The position numbers were made by a program, and so were the translations under genes. From positions 1-6,447 of the forward strand of contig JAGLKH010000516.1 in the NCBI GenBank assembly GCA_023141985.1: DNA of 6,447 bases. The letters are read 5' to 3'. This document shows positions 6,176 through 6,447 of the stretch, piece by piece. The first letter of the stretch is position 1. Each line of letters opens with the position of its first letter. This DNA is from Flavobacteriaceae bacterium. Lineage in GTDB: Bacteria > Bacteroidota > Bacteroidia > Flavobacteriales > Flavobacteriaceae. The notes under the pieces were generated by a model. It ran no database searches, had not been told where the DNA came from, and saw only the letters and a list, made by a program, of their open reading frames with translations.

Positions 6176-6447
6176 AAAAAAAATACATATAAACACTTGA
6201 AACTACATAAACCCTTATATCTTTTAATCTTTTTAGTATTATTTCTATCAAGTATTTTGCATGCTCAAGAACGACGTCGTATTGAAATAGATTATTCTCC
6301 GTATTTAAATAAAAATGAAGCAGAATATCCAGGAGCTACTATTTTAACACGAGATGATATGAGTCAAGTTAAAATCTCTCATGATGGTGTTACTATGTGG
6401 TGTGATCAAGCCATTCATTATACTAAAGAAGATTTTATTGAAGCCTA
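6158..6447 (+). CDS. OstA/LptA-like exported protein, N-terminal part (3' end outside window)
   Basis: The frame opens with ATG at 6158, directly after an in-frame TGA (6155-6157), and stays open to the window edge: 96 full codons. Residues 1-36 form a clear Sec signal peptide: a Lys-rich n-region (KKNTYKHLKLHK), a Leu/Phe-rich core (LYLLIFLVLFLSSI), and a signal peptidase I site after LHA, before Gln37. The mature part begins QERRRIEIDYSPYLNKNEAE and continues through GATILTRDDMSQVKISHDGV and MWCDQAIHYTKE. This resembles the start of OstA/LptA-type repeats, in which a released layer of beta-strands carries lipopolysaccharide across the periplasm. From knowledge of the family, OstA-like proteins of this kind in flavobacteria are often found near purA. 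A role in LPS transport or outer-membrane assembly is inferred; the C-terminal part, which would separate LptA-like from longer OstA forms, is missing. A palindrome overlaps the start codon. Confidence 0.8.
   Translation, partial: MLQVTIKKNTYKHLKLHKPLYLLIFLVLFLSSILHAQERRRIEIDYSPYLNKNEAEYPGATILTRDDMSQVKISHDGVTMWCDQAIHYTKEDFIEA

Noticed and set aside
1..6447. A previously undescribed multi-gene system, prophage or defence island
   Set aside because: All six genes belong to well-known core families on one strand, with even base composition and short spacers. There is no sign of transfer apart from the palindromic element after purA.

Overview
This is an AT-rich window (about one-third GC by eye) that reads as core chromosome of a marine-type member of the Flavobacteriaceae (Bacteroidota). 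Support for this comes from the protein signatures: a SpoU/TrmH methyltransferase, a Ste24-like M48 protease, a long bifunctional Rel/SpoT, a Fur-family regulator, PurA and an OstA-like exported protein, all on the + strand. Other support is the lack of Shine-Dalgarno sequences, A/T-rich leaders before the ATGs, and Bacteroidota-style TAnnTTTG boxes. The genus cannot be fixed from the sequence alone.

Layout: (1) 1-456, the 3' part of a TrmH/SpoU RNA methyltransferase gene, whose 5' end lies outside the window. (2) 457-543, an 87-nt spacer with a terminator-like hairpin and a short direct repeat. (3) 544-1776, a seven-helix membrane zinc metalloprotease of the M48/Ste24 type. (4) 1777-1841, a 65-nt spacer with two mutually exclusive small hairpins. 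(5) 1842-4055, bifunctional (p)ppGpp synthetase/hydrolase. (6) 4082-4537, a Fur-family regulator lacking the usual CxxC zinc cysteines. (7) 4545-5816, adenylosuccinate synthetase, only 7 nt after the Fur gene. (8) 5817-6157, a 341-nt intergenic stretch whose main feature is a pair of near-perfect tandem hairpins sharing one 8-bp arm. (9) 6158-6447, the 5' part of a secreted OstA/LptA-like protein that runs off the window.

How the genes fit together: the Rel/SpoT, Fur and PurA genes are packed closely enough (26 and 7 nt) to form an operon. This joins the stringent-response enzyme, a metal or peroxide-responsive repressor, and the committed step of AMP synthesis, an enzyme known in other bacteria to be inhibited by (p)ppGpp. 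The OstA-like gene is separated by the long spacer and is probably transcribed on its own. I see no undescribed multi-gene system, phage, insertion sequence, CRISPR array or defence island. The most unusual object is the non-coding paired palindrome after purA.
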